64,000 bases of DNA from Rhizobium oryzihabitans (GCF_010669145.1 NZ_CP048632.1:2046001-2110000), one strand, 5' to 3'. Counted from the first letter of the stretch, positions 8,755 to 19,840 are shown. Notes: generated by a model not told the origin, from the letters alone. Numbers and translations are program-made.

Positions 8755-9344
8755 TGGCAGGGTTGTTGGTCGCCGTCATGAACGGCAAACTGCGTCTCAT
8801 CGCGCTCATTGCACGCTTCGCAAAAGATCGCCGCGGCGTTGGCGCGGTAGAATTCGCAATCCTTTTCCCGATATTGCTCGCGCTTTATGTGACGTCTTTC
8901 GAACTTACGATCGGCTACAATACTTTTAAGCGATCAACGAGCGCCGCCGCCACGATCAACGACCTGATCTCGAAAACGGGCTCCGTCGACAAGGCCTATC
9001 TCAAAAACATGCAGAACGTCGCGGCAGCTGTCTTTGCGCCTTACAGCACGAAAGGTCTGCAACTGACAATCAGCGGTATCACGATCGACAAGCAGAAACA
9101 GGCTAAAATCGCCTGGTCATGGAATGAGAAAGATCAGAGGCCTTATGCCGTTGGATCGTCAGTGGCGGTTCCGACACGCTTGCTGGTAGCGGAAAGTTTT
9201 CTCATTCATGTCGAGCTTTCCATCCCGCATGAATTGCTGATGTTCATGACGGACCTCTCCTCCACTGGTGTTAAGTCGATCACGATCGGGCGCGACTATT
9301 TCTTCAAGCAACGCGACGCGGAAACCACCTGCTCCAATTGCTGA
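8754..9344 (+). CDS. TadE/TadG-like pseudopilin
   Basis: The 196-residue partner of the preceding gene has the same architecture: a basic N-terminus (residues 1-25), then GVGAVEFAILFPILLALYVT with the conserved Glu-Phe of the TadE-type segment, and an extracytoplasmic beta-rich domain. The only cysteines are near the C-terminus (TTCSNC). Its start overlaps the stop of the upstream gene. It converges with cysJ. A role in Flp-pilus assembly or surface attachment follows from family knowledge; the missing Tad machinery must be elsewhere if the pair is active. Confidence 0.82.
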   Translation: MAGLLVAVMNGKLRLIALIARFAKDRRGVGAVEFAILFPILLALYVTSFELTIGYNTFKRSTSAAATINDLISKTGSVDKAYLKNMQNVAAAVFAPYSTKGLQLTISGITIDKQKQAKIAWSWNEKDQRPYAVGSSVAVPTRLLVAESFLIHVELSIPHELLMFMTDLSSTGVKSITIGRDYFFKQRDAETTCSNC

Positions 9345-9383
9345 GCTTTCTGGAGCAGGGCAGTCCTGTGCTATCGGTAATCT

Positions 9384-11150
9384 CTAATAAACATCGCGCA
9401 GATAGCGTTTCTCGCGCTTCAGCCGGTTCAAGTAGTCGCTCGCAGCTTCCGCCGAGATGCCCGCTTCTTCAATAACGATCCGGTGCAGAGCGTCGTCGAC
9501 ATCCTTCGCCATGCGGGTTGCATCACCGCAGACGTAGAAATAACCGCCCTCTTCAAGCCATTGATAGAGCGCCTTGCCGTTCTGCCGCATGCGGGTCTGA
9601 ACGTAGATCTTTTCCGCCTGATCGCGCGAAAAGGCGAGATCGAGACGTGTGAGCACGCCATCACGGCTCATGTCGCCGAGCTCGTTTTCATAGATGAAAT
9701 CTGACTGCCGGTGCTGATCGCCGAAAAACAGCCAGTTTCGGCCCTTTGCGCCCCGCGCCTGCCGTTCCTGCAAAAATGCCCGGAACGGCGCGATACCCGT
9801 GCCCGGTCCCACCATGATCATAGGCGCATCATTATCCTGCGGCACACGAAACGCCTTGTTCGGCGAGACGAAAACCCCGGCATTCTGCCCCGCCTCCACC
9901 CGGTCAGCGAGATAGGTGGAGCATACACCACCACGCTCACGGCCTTCTGCGCGATAACGCACGCTGGCGATGGTCAGATGCACACCGTTTTTCGCAACCA
10001 GAGGGCTGGAAGAGATGGAATAGGCGCGATGCTGCAATGGCTTCAGGAACGTCACGAATTCGGCAAGGTCGAATACGAACTTTCCGCCGAGATCAAGCAG
10101 GTCGAGAATATCCTTGCTCCAGAGAAAGGCGGAAAGCTGTTCCCTGTCTCCATTCGCAAGGATGTGGCTGAGTTCTTCATGTCTTGCACGCTTGCCAATT
10201 TCGGCGACCAGCTCTCGTGAGGGCGTCGAAATCTCGAACATGTTCAGAAGCGCATCACCGATCGGCCGGTCCAGCCCGGCGACTTCGCTGTCTGTACCAG
10301 CTCCGAAGCGTTCGAGCAGCGCACCCACCAACTTTGGGTCGTTGAGGGGAACGACGCCAAGAGCATCGCCCGCCTCGTAATCGAGGCCACTTTCGCCGAG
10401 ATCAAACTCGTAGTGGCGAATTTCCTTCGACGATGCAGGTCCGGAAAGAAGGCGATTGACGCTTACCTTAGCCGAATAGGGATTCTTGCGGCTCCATCCC
10501 TGTTTTGCCCGTGCCGGCGGCTCGGCGACGACAGACATGGCCGCCGCCGCGCTGCCGCCATCGATGGCGCGTGCAAGCGGCAGGGTCTCACCGATCCATG
10601 CTGCGGCCGCATCCTCGAAGTCGATATCACAATCGATACGCGTCTTCATGCGCTTGCCGCCGAGTTGTTCGAACCGCGTGTCGATGAGCTTGCCCGCCTG
10701 GCAGAAGCCGTCATAACCGGTGTCGCCCAGCGCGAGGACGGCGAAATTCATCTCGTCCAGCCGCGGGGCGTTTTCAGCGGCGAGCGACTCCCAGAAAAGC
10801 TGGGCATTATCAGGCATTTCGCCTTCGCCATAGGTGGAGGTTACGACGATGACCCGCTTCATGGAGCCGAGACTGTCCATTGAGACATCATCCAGCGCCG
10901 TCACTACGGGCTGCATGCCCTGTGCACGGGCCGCAGCAGCGATATCCATCGCCAGCGCTTCGGCATTGCCGGTCTGGGTGCCAACGAGGACATTCAGGAC
11001 GCTGGCCGCTGCTTTTGGAGCGGCAGCGGCAACCGATGTCTCCAGGCCGATGGCGGTACGGGAGTGAAGACCGGCCAGAAAACCGGAAAGCCAGGCACGC
11101 TGATCACCGTTAAAGGGTGCGTCCTGCGGAATATAAGGTATCTTCATCAT
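9384..11150 (-). CDS. cysJ: CysJ-like diflavin reductase (sulfite reductase flavoprotein alpha type)
   Basis: The 588-residue NADPH-FMN-FAD electron-transfer protein is of the CysJ/cytochrome P450 reductase type. An N-terminal segment of about 50 residues precedes the flavodoxin domain (GTQTGNAEALAMDIA, STYGEGEMPDNA). The FAD domain follows (RAYSISSSPL, GGVCSTYLAD), then the NADPH domain (MVGPGTGIAPFRAF, YVCGDATRMAKDVD) and the typical C-terminus KRYLRDVY. The ATG at 11150 overlaps the stop of the GltB-like gene (ATGA), so the pair is translationally coupled. No cysI haemoprotein gene is nearby. CysJ is the closest name by domain order, but the context suggests electron delivery to the glutamate synthase-like neighbour instead of sulfite reduction. 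Confidence 0.85.
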   Translation of the reverse strand: MMKIPYIPQDAPFNGDQRAWLSGFLAGLHSRTAIGLETSVAAAAPKAAASVLNVLVGTQTGNAEALAMDIAAAARAQGMQPVVTALDDVSMDSLGSMKRVIVVTSTYGEGEMPDNAQLFWESLAAENAPRLDEMNFAVLALGDTGYDGFCQAGKLIDTRFEQLGGKRMKTRIDCDIDFEDAAAAWIGETLPLARAIDGGSAAAAMSVVAEPPARAKQGWSRKNPYSAKVSVNRLLSGPASSKEIRHYEFDLGESGLDYEAGDALGVVPLNDPKLVGALLERFGAGTDSEVAGLDRPIGDALLNMFEISTPSRELVAEIGKRARHEELSHILANGDREQLSAFLWSKDILDLLDLGGKFVFDLAEFVTFLKPLQHRAYSISSSPLVAKNGVHLTIASVRYRAEGRERGGVCSTYLADRVEAGQNAGVFVSPNKAFRVPQDNDAPMIMVGPGTGIAPFRAFLQERQARGAKGRNWLFFGDQHRQSDFIYENELGDMSRDGVLTRLDLAFSRDQAEKIYVQTRMRQNGKALYQWLEEGGYFYVCGDATRMAKDVDDALHRIVIEEAGISAEAASDYLNRLKREKRYLRDVY

Positions 11151-14100
11151 GCTGCCCTGTTGTGGCTGGATGCGGTGGCAAGATCTGGAATGGCGCGCGC
11201 TGCGAAAAGCTCTTCGAAGCCCGGCAGACGGCCGATCTTCTCGATGTTTTTCCGGTTCTGCTGGATAATCCAGCCATAGGTGCCGGGGCTGTCCACCGAC
11301 CAGATGTTCCGGCGCGCCAGCGCCTGCTTGTAGTCGTCAAGCCGCTTGGCGGCGATCATCACCGCAAGCTGTTCATCGCTATGGTCCGAAAGCGCCTCGC
11401 GCGCATATTTCAGCAGCCGTTGCATCAGCGCATAATCTTCCGTGAGGATGAGATTACGCACGGCTTTTTCGATGGCGGGATCGGAAGGGCCCGAGGCCAG
11501 CGGCAGCCGCTGCAAGGCGATGGCCTGCGCCATGCTCAACACGGTATAATTATTGAGCAGTGCATACATGTCTTCCGTATCGGTCTCGCCATAACCCGGC
11601 ACCGTTCCGTTCAGGACGGCCTTGCGGTCGCGATAGGCGAGCTTGAACTTGCGCAGCTGGTGGGCGGCAAGCGCGGATGCCAGTTCTTCCAGCAGCTCCT
11701 TGCGGGGCTTCGCCTTCAGAATCTCGTCGCTGTCCTGATAAAGCAGCAGGGCGCGCGGCATGCCATAGACGAAATTGTGCTGTTCACTTTCCCAGTTTTC
11801 CAACAGCCATGTCGCCTTGGCCGAGCCGGTCTCCGCGACATGCAAGGTCAGAAGCTGGTGGACTGCCTGATTGTGGATCGCGGCCTGCTCATCCTCTCCC
11901 GTGATCGCGCCGAGCAGGATGGAATCATGGCTGACCTTCTTCGGCAAATCGCCATAGGGATCATACTGATAAACGAAGCCGCCGCTCATGCCGTTGCCGA
12001 AACCCTTGCCGAAGCTGCCGAGGTTCAGCACCGCGCCGTTGGTCATGTATTCGCAGGCGAAATCACCCACGCCTTCGACGACAGCAGTGGCTCCGGAATT
12101 ACGCACTGCGAAACGGTCACCCGCCTGCCCTTCCACGAAGGTGCGGCCGCCGGTGGCGCCGAACAGCGCGAAATTGCCGACCAGCACATTGCCGCCCGCC
12201 TCTTCCGAACCGCCGCCCGGGAGCGCACGACGATGGTGCCACCGCATGCGCTTTTGCCGACGCCGTCATTGCAGGTGCCAGTATGGACCATGACCATGCC
12301 GTCATTGCAGAAGGCGCCGAAAGACTGCCCGGCCGAACCTGATGTATCGATGCGCACAGATCCTGCCTCCAGGAACCGACGGCCACGGCTATCGCGTTTT
12401 ACGGCAGGAAGTGCATCGGTCTCTTCGTCGGAAAGCTCGTGGTTCAGCATGCGCTCGATATCGACGGCGAGCTGGCCGCCGACGCTCTTGTTGCAATTGT
12501 TGAGGAAACGATTGCCGCCAAGCTCGATGTTCTCCCGCTTGCTGTCGATCAGAGCCGAGCGCACGAGTTCGATGAAGGCATCGTCGAGTGCGAAGTCCTT
12601 TTCCATATAGATGGGGCTGTCGATCTTCACCTCTTCGACCACGGCAAGCATTGCCCGGAGGTCAAGCTGGCCGACGCTCGCCGGATGATCGAGGAGATGA
12701 AGAAGGTCGGAACGACCACGGGCTTCCCGCAGCGAGGCAACCCCAAGCCCGGCCAAAATCTCGCGCGTTTCATGGGCAATGTTCATGAGATATTGCGCCA
12801 GCGCGCGCGGATCGCCGTTGAAGGCCTCCTGGTTTGTGGTGAGACCGGCCGGGCACTTGATGTTGCAGTTCTTCGCCATGACGCATTTCAGCATCATCAG
12901 CGCCGTCGTGCCGAACTCGAAACTGTCGCCACCGAGAAGCGCTGATTTCACCACGTCGCTCGCCGTCTGGTGCGCGCCGGAGCAACGCAGCAGTACCTTG
13001 GCGCGAAGTCCGGTGGCGCAGAGCGCCTGATGCACCTCGGCGATGCCGATTTCCGCCGCACGGCCGGTATATTTGAGGCTGGTGACGGCCGCCGCACCCG
13101 TGCCGCCGGTATTGCCGGCGACATTGATGACATCCGCACCCGCCTTGGCAACGCCAACCGCAATCGTGCCGATGCCTTCCGACGAGACCAACTTGACGAT
13201 GACCCGCACGCGCGCTGCCTTGGCGTCATGGATAAGCTGGGCCAGATCCTCGATGGAATAGGTGTCGTGATGCGGTGGCGGCGAGACGAGTTCGACGCCA
13301 GGCGTGCCTCCGCGTGCCGCCGCGATTTCCACCGTCACCTTGGGAGACGGCAACTGCCCGCCCTCGCCGGGCTTTGCGCCCTGGCCGATCTTGATCTCTA
13401 TTTCTTCCAGCATCGGATCGGCAAGATAGCCTGCCCAGACGCCGAAACGGCCGGAGGCGAACTGCTTGATGCGCGAGGCGCGGATGGTGCCGTAACGGGA
13501 AATATGCTCGCCGCCCTCACCCGAATTCGACATGCCGCCGACCATGTTGGTGCCATGCGCCACCGCCTCATGGGCCGCGGCAACCAGCGCGCCATGGCTC
13601 ATGGCGCCCGATGCTAGGGTCCTGGTGATCTCGCTCGCCTTCTGAACGGCATCGAGCGGAATGCTTTCCGGCGCGGTGCGGATAAGCGAGAGATAGGCGG
13701 AGGCTTCACCCTTTGCCTGAACCATGAGCGCGCCGCCTTCCAGCCAGTGGCCGGGAATATCCGCACCGAAACGGTCGAGCAGCGACTGGCCGAGCGCGGC
13801 AAGGCGGGCAAGCTCATGACCATGCGGGCCGGTCAGCTGCAGCCGGAATGCGCCGTCTCCCGCCTCTTCGCAACGCAATCCGCGCACCATGAAGCTGTTA
13901 TTGCCCTGTCGGGAAAAACGGCCCATTTCCCGGCGGAATTCTTCTGCGGAACCGGCGAATGTCACATCAGCCGGCAACTCCAGAACATCGCGCAGGGCGG
14001 CGGGGCGGCGCGACCTTTCTTCCGCCATCATGCGCGCGAAGGCACGGTAACCGGGGGTTACCTCGAATGCGTCGATCGCCTCAGGCGTCAACCGGTCGAA

Positions 14101-16650
14101 GCTGTTGTGATAATAGGCCGCATCGTTGAGACCGAAAGCATCCTCCAACCGGTTGAGCGGCAAAAGACGCAGCATCTCCTCGTTTTCGGTTCCCTTGTCG
14201 AAACCGATCTTTTCTTCCGTCATGTCCACGAAACCGCGCACCGCCGTTGTGCCATAGGAATGGCCGGCGCCTTCCGCGCGTTCCTTGAAGAGGCCGAGCA
14301 GCGGAATGTCGTTTTCGCCCTTCACCGACAGCGCCTTGCGATGCCAGTCGGCCACCGCCTGCGCGATAACGGCGAAGGTGACGCCACCGACCGGGGTCTT
14401 CACATTCGGGAAATAGCGCTTCAGCACCGGATCGTTGGTATCGAGGAAGTTCGGTTCGAAGAACTCGCCGCCGATATAACTTTCCGCCGTGCACAGGCCG
14501 ACCTTGCCCATGGTCTTCATCAGCGACTTTTCCGCCGCCTTGGCAAAACGCTTGAAGGCCTTGTCGGCATCGGCACCGAATTTCTCCTCAGCGCGGAACT
14601 GCACGCCAAGCGGATAGACGGCAGAAGCGCCGAAGCCGAGGCCGGCTGCTATGTGATGCGAGGAGGAAAACTGTCCGCTTTCAACGATCAGGGAAACGCG
14701 CAGCCGCAGGCCTTCTTCGATCAGCCGCTGGTTGATGGCGGAGACGATCATGATCATCGGTAGAGCCGCGCGGCCTACCGAGACGTGCCGGTCGGTGATG
14801 ACTGCGATGCCGCCTTCCTCTGCCGCGAAAGCCACAACCTCATCGCAGAGGTCATCAATTGCCTGCCGCAGGGCCGTTTCATTGGCCTCCGCAACATCGA
14901 AGACCGGCGAATAGAGCATTTCAAAACGGCGAAGGGGCGTCTCCGACTGTTCGCGAATACGCAGCATATCGAGATGGGTCAGGATCGGAGAGCGCACGAC
15001 GATCTGGCGGGCCTTCTTCGCGCCGCTGTTCGGCTTCGCGCCCAGCGCCACACGCAACGTCATGCCATCGGCCTCGCGAATGCTGTCGAGCGGCGGATTG
15101 GTAACCTGCGCGAAGCGTTGCGAGAAATACTTCGCCACCCCGCCTTCTTGATCGGAGAGCGCGTTGATGGCATTGCCATAACCCATGGCCGAGATTTTTT
15201 CCGCGCCTGATGCCAGCATCGGGTCCATCAGGAACTTGAAGCTTTCCTGATTATGCGAATAGGCGACGTAGCGCTGATGCCGTTCCAGATCGCCATTGTA
15301 ACGAAGGGGCGAGCCCTGCTTTTCCGCCGGCACTTCCGGCAGGTCCTCAAGCATTACGCGCGCTTCAGACAATAGCGACGGATAGTCCCGGCGCGAGGCC
15401 AGAAGCTCTAGCGCCTCGACCGTGGAAAAAGCACGACGCTCGGCGTGATCGTAATAAAGCATGCCGCCCGCCTCGATGCGGCCGCGACGGATGACGCTTT
15501 CCGCCGGAAACGCGATCTGCCCGGCCTCCGACATGACGCAGAGATAATCTTGCGTCTCGACGGTGCGCAGCGGGCGCAGGCCGAGGCGATCGAGCCGCGC
15601 ACCGATGATGGTGCCATCGCCGAAGATCAGCGCGGCCGGGCCGTCATTCTTCTCCTCATAAAGCGAGAAATATTCCAGCATCGCCTTCACGGCCGGTGAC
15701 AGGGTATCGTCATTTTCCCAGGCTGGCGGCATCATCGAGACCACGGCGGTGACGAGGTCGAGACCGTCTTCCATTACCCGTGCCTGCAGGGTCTGATCCA
15801 GACGGCAGCTATCCGACTGGCCCTTCGGCCGGATGATGCTGGCATTCTTCGCCAGCGCCACGGCCGCTTCCGACAGCCGGTTCTTCTTGTCGGTATTGAG
15901 TTCGCCATTATGCGCCATCAGGCGGAAGGGCTGTGCCATGGAGGGGTGCGGATCGGTATTGGTGGAAAACCGCGTGTGGAAATACATCGTATGCACTTCA
16001 TGGCGCGGATCGGTAAGGTCACAGAAATAGGGCATGACCTCATGCGAGTTCAGACGCCCTTTCAGAACCTGCGTGCGGGCGCTGAGCGACAGCGGATAAA
16101 AGCCGGCAAGTTCCGGCACGGTATAGGCAAACGCCTCGATGGCCAGCAGCGCCTTGTGGATGCGCCAGTCGAATTCGGCGAGGGTTGCGCATTCGGCAGG
16201 AGCCGAAAAGACCCATTGCCGGATCGGCAACTGGTAAGGGATGGCGGCGGGGCGGATAGCCGCGTCATTGACCGGCACATCGCGGGCAAGCAGGACCGAA
16301 AACCCCTGCTCCTTGAGGGCGTTTGCGATGATACCGACCGCCTCACCGTGGAAAGCGGAATTCTGCGGCAGGAAAAAATTGCCGACGCCGAAGCGACCGG
16401 CCTGCAAGCCGGCCTCACCGGTCAATTCCCGAAAGAAGGAGGGCGACAAATCCAGCGACACGCCGGCACCATCGCCGACACCTTCCGCCGACATGCCGCC
16501 GCGATGTGGCACGGCACAGAGCGCCTCGTGGCCGCGCTTCAGCACATCATGCGTCTGCACGCCGTCCTTGCGGGTGATGAAACCGACGCCACAGCTGCTT
16601 TTTTCAAAAGCCGCATCGTAAAGGCCGAATTTTTGCTCCGTCACACTCAA
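11147..16650 (-). pseudogene. gltB: GltB-like glutamate synthase large subunit with C-terminal extension, one-base frameshift
   Basis: GltB hydrolyses glutamine and transfers ammonia to 2-oxoglutarate. The N-terminal glutaminase nucleophile is Cys20 (SSCGVGFITRKDG), followed by the central domain, the FMN/synthase domain (VAKAGADVINVAGNTGGTGA) and the GltB C-terminal beta-helix (FVEGQAGDRFAVRNSG). The frame breaks at the CCCGGG of 12216-12221 (about residue 1476); one extra base rejoins it and gives about 1834 residues, far longer than the usual near 1500. The extra C-terminal stretch of about 195 residues is unrecognised. The iron-sulfur cysteines are C1256, C1262 and C1266, with spacing x5 and x3 rather than the usual x5 and x4. 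The start is taken as TTG 16650 after AGGAG; GTG 16644 is an alternative. No gltD is adjacent. The break is probably a sequencing error. Confidence 0.8.
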
Positions 16651-17057
16651 GGCACTCTCCTCTCGTTGCGCATTTCGCGCGGCATCGCCCTCTTTCCCGA
16701 AACCCGGCGCATCAGCCGGCACTCTGCGGGCGGAGCCGCAGGCGACCTGGCTGCTCCTCATTCTTCTGCTTATCGGCGTTTAATGGCGCGAACGGTCGTT
16801 TTGCGGCCGTCAAACGGCGCGGCGGCAATGGCCGCTTTCTCGCAAATAATGATCGTCATCGTTCGCATGGCGTTCCCTGATGGCCGGCAATTCCGACAAT
16901 GAGACACACTGAATTACGTCAGTATTGCTTACATAATATTTCATGAAGGACCGAGTCAAGATTAAAATCGATCCGGCGCAATAAAAAAACAAAAACGCCG
17001 CGAAATCCGACAGGATTCCGCGGCGCAATGGCTGCAAGGGTTGTTAAATTGCCCTGT
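16651..17057. other. Intergenic region upstream of gltB-like gene and downstream of MFS gene
   Basis: This 407-base stretch holds the leader of the GltB-like gene on its left and the MFS terminator on its right. An AT-rich segment around 16915-16985 (for example TTGCTTACATAATATTTC) is the likely promoter region. The short open frames here have no coding character. Confidence 0.6.
16996..17025 (-). terminator. Intrinsic terminator after the MFS transporter gene
   Basis: CGCCGCGAAATCC and GGATTCCGCGGCG form a 13-base stem around GACA with one non-Watson-Crick position. On the minus strand it is followed by TTTTTGTTTTTTT. It lies about 30 bases past the MFS stop. Confidence 0.9.
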
Positions 17058-18386
17058 TCACTCCGACGGCATGTCCAGCGTTCGACTGAACCAGAGGGCT
17101 ACCAGCGTGCAGACCGCACCGGACATGAGGTAAATTCCGACCGCAAACAGTCCGAATTTGGACGAAAATCCAAGTGCGACAAGCGGGGCGAAACCGGCAC
17201 CGATCAGCCAGGAAATATCCGAGGTGAGCGATGCGCCGGTGTAGCGGTACTCGCGGCTGAAGCGGGAAGCTAGCGCACCGCCCGCCTGACCGAAGGACAG
17301 ACCAAGCAGCGCAAAGCCGATCAAGACGAAAAGATAGCGACCGATATCGCCCGAACTCAGAAGCAGCGGTGCCACAAGGCTGAAAAGACCGATCAGCACT
17401 GCGGCGAAAGCTAGAAGCTTCCGTCGGCCGATCCTGTCAGCGAGAACACCAGACACCACGATCATGCCGCCGGCGATGATGGCGCTGACGAATTGCACAA
17501 ACAGGAAGTCTGAAACGCGCTGGGTGGTGTTGAGGGAAACCCAGCTCAGCGGGAAAACCGTGACCAGATGGAAGAGCGCGAAGCTTGCCAGCGGCACGAA
17601 CGCACCCGTGACCACGACTGGAAACTGCGAGCGCAGCATTTTGAACATGGGGCGCGGCTCCAGCTCATGCTGCTCCAGCATGGCCTGGAATTCCGGCGTC
17701 ACGATCATGCGCAGGCGGGCAAAGAGCGCGAGCACATTGAGCGCCAGCGCCACAAAGAACGGGAAACGCCAGCCCCAGGCGAGGAATTCCGCATTGGAAA
17801 GCTGTGTGACGAAAACGATGAAGAACGCGCTGGCGAGACCGAAGCCCATCGCCGCGCCGATCTGCGGCATCATGGCGTACCAGCCGCGCTGCTTCGGCGG
17901 TGCATTCATGGCGAGCAATGAGACGAGACCATCCCATGCGCCGCCAAGGCCGAGACCCTGACCGATGCGGAATACCGCCAGAAGACAGGGAGCGAGCATG
18001 CCGGCTTCCGCATAGGACGGAAGGAAGCTGATCGCCATCGTTGAACCACAGAGCGTGAACAGCGCGGCCATCAGCTTGACGGCGCGGCCGAACTTTCGGT
18101 CGATCTGGAGGAAGATCAGCGAGCCGATCGGCCTTGCGATAAAGGCCAGAGAGAAGACCGCAAAAGAATAAAGGGTCGCCGTCAGCGGATCGACGAAGGA
18201 GAAGAAAACATGCGGAAAAACGAGCGCGGAGGCAATGGCGTAGATAAAGAAGTCGAAAAACTCCGTCATTCTCGCAAGAATGACCGCAATTGTGATGCGA
18301 TCCGGATCGACCTTGACCGGATCGGTTCCATGACCGTTGGCTTCCGGCGCCTGCCCAAAAGATGGAGCAGCATTGCTATAACTCAT
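17058..18386 (-). CDS. MFS transporter, metabolite:H+ symporter (MHS) family
   Basis: The 442-residue inner-membrane protein has about 12 hydrophobic helices. The MHS group pattern is visible: ILARMTEFFDFFIYAIASAL in the first helix, ARPIGSLIFLQIDRKFGR as the loop 2-3 motif, and RIGQGLGLGGAWDGLVSLL in helix 4-5. This group carries organic acids, proline, betaine or related solutes with protons. The ATG at 18386 follows AGGAGGG. It is divergent from cyoA with a 304-base gap and has its own terminator, so it is a single-gene unit. The substrate is not determinable. Confidence 0.88.
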   Translation of the reverse strand: MSYSNAAPSFGQAPEANGHGTDPVKVDPDRITIAVILARMTEFFDFFIYAIASALVFPHVFFSFVDPLTATLYSFAVFSLAFIARPIGSLIFLQIDRKFGRAVKLMAALFTLCGSTMAISFLPSYAEAGMLAPCLLAVFRIGQGLGLGGAWDGLVSLLAMNAPPKQRGWYAMMPQIGAAMGFGLASAFFIVFVTQLSNAEFLAWGWRFPFFVALALNVLALFARLRMIVTPEFQAMLEQHELEPRPMFKMLRSQFPVVVTGAFVPLASFALFHLVTVFPLSWVSLNTTQRVSDFLFVQFVSAIIAGGMIVVSGVLADRIGRRKLLAFAAVLIGLFSLVAPLLLSSGDIGRYLFVLIGFALLGLSFGQAGGALASRFSREYRYTGASLTSDISWLIGAGFAPLVALGFSSKFGLFAVGIYLMSGAVCTLVALWFSRTLDMPSE

Positions 18387-18690
18387 AATATCCCTCCTGC
18401 GTCATGGACGAACCATTTCCTGTAACGCGCCGGCTCCTCTTCCGTTGCGTTACGATGCGACGGATTGTCACACGCACCTTCCGTAAGGTCAAATGAAGTT
18501 TGATAAGAAGGCTTGCCCAGGAAGCTCGCTATGCGATAATGCAGCCGCTCCGTCTTCAAACGCAGCTCTGCCCGCACATGGTGCATCGCGAAGGTTTCGC
18601 TGCACCGCGACAATATACCTCATTTCAAAAATGATGTTCGGCAATTAATCGCGGCATAATCCAAACTGTACGAGTCCAAAGAACGTGCGC
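18387..18690. other. Divergent intergenic region between MFS gene and cyoA
   Basis: About 304 bases hold the ribosome-binding site of the MFS gene at the left and must contain both divergent promoters. I see no convincing RNA gene or clear operator. A minus-strand open frame (18383-18613) has no coding character. Confidence 0.5.
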
Positions 18691-19764
18691 ATGATCAAAA
18701 AACTCCCGTCCGCCCTTCTGGCAATCCCGGCACTGCTGTTGCTCAGCGGCTGCAACCTCGTGGTGATGAACCCTTCGGGTGACGTCGCCATCCAGCAGCG
18801 CGACCTCATCATCACGTCCACGGTTCTGATGCTGCTTATCATCGTTCCGGTCATCGTGCTTACGCTGTTCTTCGCGTGGAAGTATCGCGAATCGGCGAAA
18901 GCGGAGGATTACGATCCCGAGTGGCACCACTCGACGCGCCTTGAAATGGTGATCTGGTCGGCCCCGGTCGCCATCATCCTGATGCTCGGCACGGTCACCT
19001 GGATTTCCACCCACCGTCTTGACCCCTACCGCCCGCTGGAGCGTATCGACGAAAACCGTCAGGTCACCGCCGAGACCAAGCCCATCACGGTCGAGGTAGT
19101 GGCGATGGACTGGAAGTGGCTGTTCTTCTATCCCGAACTCGGTATCGGCAGCGTCAATGAATTTGCCGCTCCTGTTGATGTTCCGATCAACTTCAAGATC
19201 ACCGGCACGACGGCGATGAACTCCTTCTTCGTTCCGGCGCTCGCAGGCCAGATCTACGCCATGGGCGGCATGCAGACCAAGCTGCACGCCGTCATCAACA
19301 AGGAAGGCGTCTATGACGGCTTCTCGGCCAACTTCTCCGGTCCCGGCTTCTCCCATATGCGCTTCAAGTTCCATGGCCTGAGCCAGCAGGGCTTCGACCA
19401 GTGGGTGGCCAAGGCGAAGGAAGGCGGCAAGGGTTTCGGCCGTCAGGAATATCTCGAATTCGCCAAGCCGTCGGAGCGTGAGCCGGTTCAGTATTTCGCT
19501 TCCGTCGATCCGGAACTCTACAGCGCCATCCTCAACCGCTGTGTCGAGCCGAACAAGCTCTGCATGCGCGACATGATGCATATCGACGCCAAGGGCGGCG
19601 GCGGCAAGGAAGGCATCGACATCGCCAAGGCGCTGAACTCCGTCGTCTGCACGCCGCTTGCGCCTTATGGCGTCGCCAGCGGTCCTCAATCCACTCCGGC
19701 TGCCATCGAAGGTCAGACTTTCGAGCCTGCGGCGCTGCCGGAAACGAAACAAGTCGCTGGCTGA
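18691..19764 (+). CDS. cyoA: Cytochrome bo-type ubiquinol oxidase subunit II
   Basis: CyoA is the membrane-anchored subunit II of the haem-copper quinol oxidase, which reduces oxygen to water and pumps protons. The 357-residue product has a lipoprotein signal (LLLLSGC, Cys21), two membrane helices (residues about 40-65 and 85-105) and a periplasmic cupredoxin domain (VVAMDWKWLFFYPELG) lacking the CuA Cys/His ligands, which marks a quinol rather than a cytochrome c oxidase. The start may be ATG 18691 or GTG 18685. It leads the cyoABCD set, spaced 76 bases from cyoB. Confidence 0.94.
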   Translation: MIKKLPSALLAIPALLLLSGCNLVVMNPSGDVAIQQRDLIITSTVLMLLIIVPVIVLTLFFAWKYRESAKAEDYDPEWHHSTRLEMVIWSAPVAIILMLGTVTWISTHRLDPYRPLERIDENRQVTAETKPITVEVVAMDWKWLFFYPELGIGSVNEFAAPVDVPINFKITGTTAMNSFFVPALAGQIYAMGGMQTKLHAVINKEGVYDGFSANFSGPGFSHMRFKFHGLSQQGFDQWVAKAKEGGKGFGRQEYLEFAKPSEREPVQYFASVDPELYSAILNRCVEPNKLCMRDMMHIDAKGGGGKEGIDIAKALNSVVCTPLAPYGVASGPQSTPAAIEGQTFEPAALPETKQVAG

Positions 19765-19840
19765 CGGATACGTCCCGGCATTATGCGGCGCGGCCAATGG
19801 CTGCGCCGATCTTATGTCTTAGAATCGCAAGAGGCTAAAA

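Noticed and set aside
16810..17037. Minus-strand open frame between the GltB-like and MFS genes
   Set aside because: It overlaps the MFS terminator hairpin and has no ribosome-binding site or family signature.
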